Below are positions 63,043 to 64,000 of a DNA stretch of 64,000 bases, piece by piece (the first letter of the stretch is position 1; each line of letters opens with the position of its first letter). Position numbers and translations under genes: made by a program. The DNA comes from an uncultured Saprospiraceae bacterium (GTDB taxonomy: Bacteria; Bacteroidota; Bacteroidia; Chitinophagales; Saprospiraceae). The stretch is taken from positions 1 to 64,000 of the forward strand of contig CALFDU010000021.1 in the NCBI GenBank assembly GCA_937950315.1. The letters run 5' to 3'. The notes under the pieces were generated by a model. The model was not told the DNA's origin, ran no database searches, and saw nothing but the letters and a program-made list of their open reading frames with translations.

Positions 63043-63987
63043 TTATGAGCTTGAAGGGACTTTAATTTTTGGGAAATCGAGCATAAAACCATCGTAACCC
63101 TTCAACACATTTGTAAAGACAGAAGAGGCTTCTTCAACAAGAGAGTCTACTTTTCTATATCTACTTGAATAGTGTCCAATAATAAGATTTTGCACATTGG
63201 CTTTCAATGCAATTTGCCCTGCCTCCAAAGCTGTTGAATGCATTCTTTCCTTAGCGAGATGAGAAAGTTCGTGTAAGTAGGTTGTTTCGTGATACAGATA
63301 TTGAGATTCAGAAATATACTTGCATATATCTTCATCGTAAACAGTGTCACTGCAATAACTATAAGATCTTGGTAGAGAAGGATTTATACAGCTATCTTGC
63401 CATTTAATGATTTCTTTATTGTTTCTTATTACATCAATTCCTTGTTTGATCTTTTTGATTTCAGGAATACTTAATTGAAACTTTTCAATCGCTTCTTTTT
63501 TAATGTTTAATTGATGAGCCTTTTCCTGAAATCGATAGCCGTACGTGGGAATTCTATGTTTTAATGGGAAGGCAGAAACCTCAAAATCATCATTGGTGAA
63601 AACAACTTCTGTTTGGTTAGAATGATCCAACTCAATAAACGATAAAGGATAATTTATTCTGGAATAGGTATGAGCTATAATATCATCAACGAAAGCCTTA
63701 ATTCCTTTTGGACCTATAACTGTCAAAGCTTTTGAACGGTTTGCATTGCTAAAGGATGTAAGTAATCCTGGCAGTCCAAAGCAATGGTCTCCATGTAAAT
63801 GGCTGATGCATATGGTGTTAATCTTATTTGCCTTGAGCTTGTATTCGGAGATTCTTATCTGACATGCCTCTCCGCAATCAATTAAGAAAGCAGCATTATC
63901 ATACATCAAGTATTGACATGAAGTTATTCTTCCATATCCTGGTCCAGCAGCGTTGGCACCTAATATGGTCAAATGGAATTTTTTCAT
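63043..63987 (-). CDS. rnz: Ribonuclease Z
   Basis: The 314-residue metallo-beta-lactamase-fold enzyme has the zinc motif SHLHGDHCFGLPGLL near residue 62, a second-site region with RSYSYCSDTVYDE, and the closing histidine in LIIGHYSSRY. It trims the 3' ends of tRNA precursors, needed here because the two tRNA genes do not encode CCA. On the minus strand an upstream frame (ending Glu-Glu-stop) appears to overlap its start codon as ATGA, so another gene probably precedes it beyond the window. Confidence 0.94.
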   Translation of the reverse strand: MKKFHLTILGANAAGPGYGRITSCQYLMYDNAAFLIDCGEACQIRISEYKLKANKINTICISHLHGDHCFGLPGLLTSFSNANRSKALTVIGPKGIKAFVDDIIAHTYSRINYPLSFIELDHSNQTEVVFTNDDFEVSAFPLKHRIPTYGYRFQEKAHQLNIKKEAIEKFQLSIPEIKKIKQGIDVIRNNKEIIKWQDSCINPSLPRSYSYCSDTVYDEDICKYISESQYLYHETTYLHELSHLAKERMHSTALEAGQIALKANVQNLIIGHYSSRYRKVDSLVEEASSVFTNVLKGYDGFMLDFPKIKVPSSS

Positions 63988-64000
63988 TCCTCTTCACCAT

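Noticed and set aside
63984-64000. End of another minus-strand gene before rnz
   Set aside because: Only about four codons are visible (ending Glu-Glu-stop with ATGA overlap), too little to list as a gene.
1-64000. Prophage, transposon, toxin-antitoxin or anti-phage defence island
   Set aside because: No transposase, integrase, restriction, cas or toxin-like genes and no terminal repeats were seen; composition is even across the window.

Overview
The window is 64 kb of AT-rich bacterial DNA that is almost fully coding. It comes from a member of the Bacteroidota, most likely a marine or aquatic, protein-degrading lineage close to Saprospiria. This placement is inference from gene content. The evidence is: type IX secretion (T9SS) proteins, including PorP/SprF, an OmpA-type partner and sorting domains of types A and B; SprB-like adhesin repeats; a GLPGLI-family protein beside a TonB-receptor-like barrel; MqnA of the futalosine menaquinone route; BshB1 of bacillithiol synthesis; a DUF151 nuclease with a UVR tail; zinc-free L33 and L28 followed by a DUF4295 protein and ftsY; and repeated Bacteroidota-type -7 promoter elements (TAnnTTTG) in place of clear Shine-Dalgarno sites. 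No prophage, insertion sequence, CRISPR array or rRNA operon was seen. Two tRNA genes are present, Arg-ACG and Lys-TTT.

Layout. 1-8.9 kb: end of dapF, an 8-bp tandem repeat, a TPR protein, etfBA, a DUF151 nuclease, a minus-strand lipoprotein/SCO/cytochrome c set, Cry-DASH, mqnA, fabH and bshB1. 8.9-14.8 kb: minus-strand rarA-purK-mutS, then an AlkD-like gene. 14.8-24.9 kb: an S46 dipeptidyl-peptidase, an M1 lipoprotein aminopeptidase, threonine aldolase, a Nudix-type regulator, a papain-like peptidase, lepA, a DUF1573 protein and a sirtuin. 25.2-33.1 kb: a T9SS-associated unit of PorP/SprF, a TPR/PD40/OmpA protein and a 1458-residue adhesin with a type B sorting domain. 33.1-40.9 kb: yajC, aroK, a membrane-anchored subtilase, trxB, fba, chrA and dnaG. 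41-46.6 kb: a 1240-residue SprB-repeat protein with a c-type heme motif, ftsY, DUF4295, rpmG, rpmB and tRNA-Arg. 46.8-51.9 kb: a TonB-receptor-like barrel, a GLPGLI protein, an asparaginase-like Ntn hydrolase and a small secreted protein. 52.2-54.1 kb: a DEAD-box helicase and a DUF6495-like protein. 54.1-58.5 kb: a heme or iron uptake locus. 58.5-64 kb: a lipoprotein, an M23 peptidase, a GNAT enzyme, an ASPIC/UnbV protein, an unknown gene, tRNA-Lys and rnz.

How it works together. Most of the window is housekeeping: translation, DNA repair, fatty acid, menaquinone and thiol synthesis, and electron transfer. It is interleaved with cell-surface machinery for attachment and peptide use. The most system-like region is 54.05-58.47 kb. 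There an AraC-family regulator overlaps the start of a TonB-dependent receptor gene. Divergent to both is a secreted protein with two HmuY-like domains and a T9SS sorting tail. The intergenic space holds a perfect 9-bp dyad and a separate perfect 8-bp dyad. I infer a regulated heme-capture system whose hemophore is exported by T9SS rather than anchored as a lipoprotein.

The genome is compact. Five convergent gene pairs overlap at their 3' ends, and several genes have their -7 promoter element only a few bases upstream of the start codon, suggesting leaderless or nearly leaderless mRNAs.
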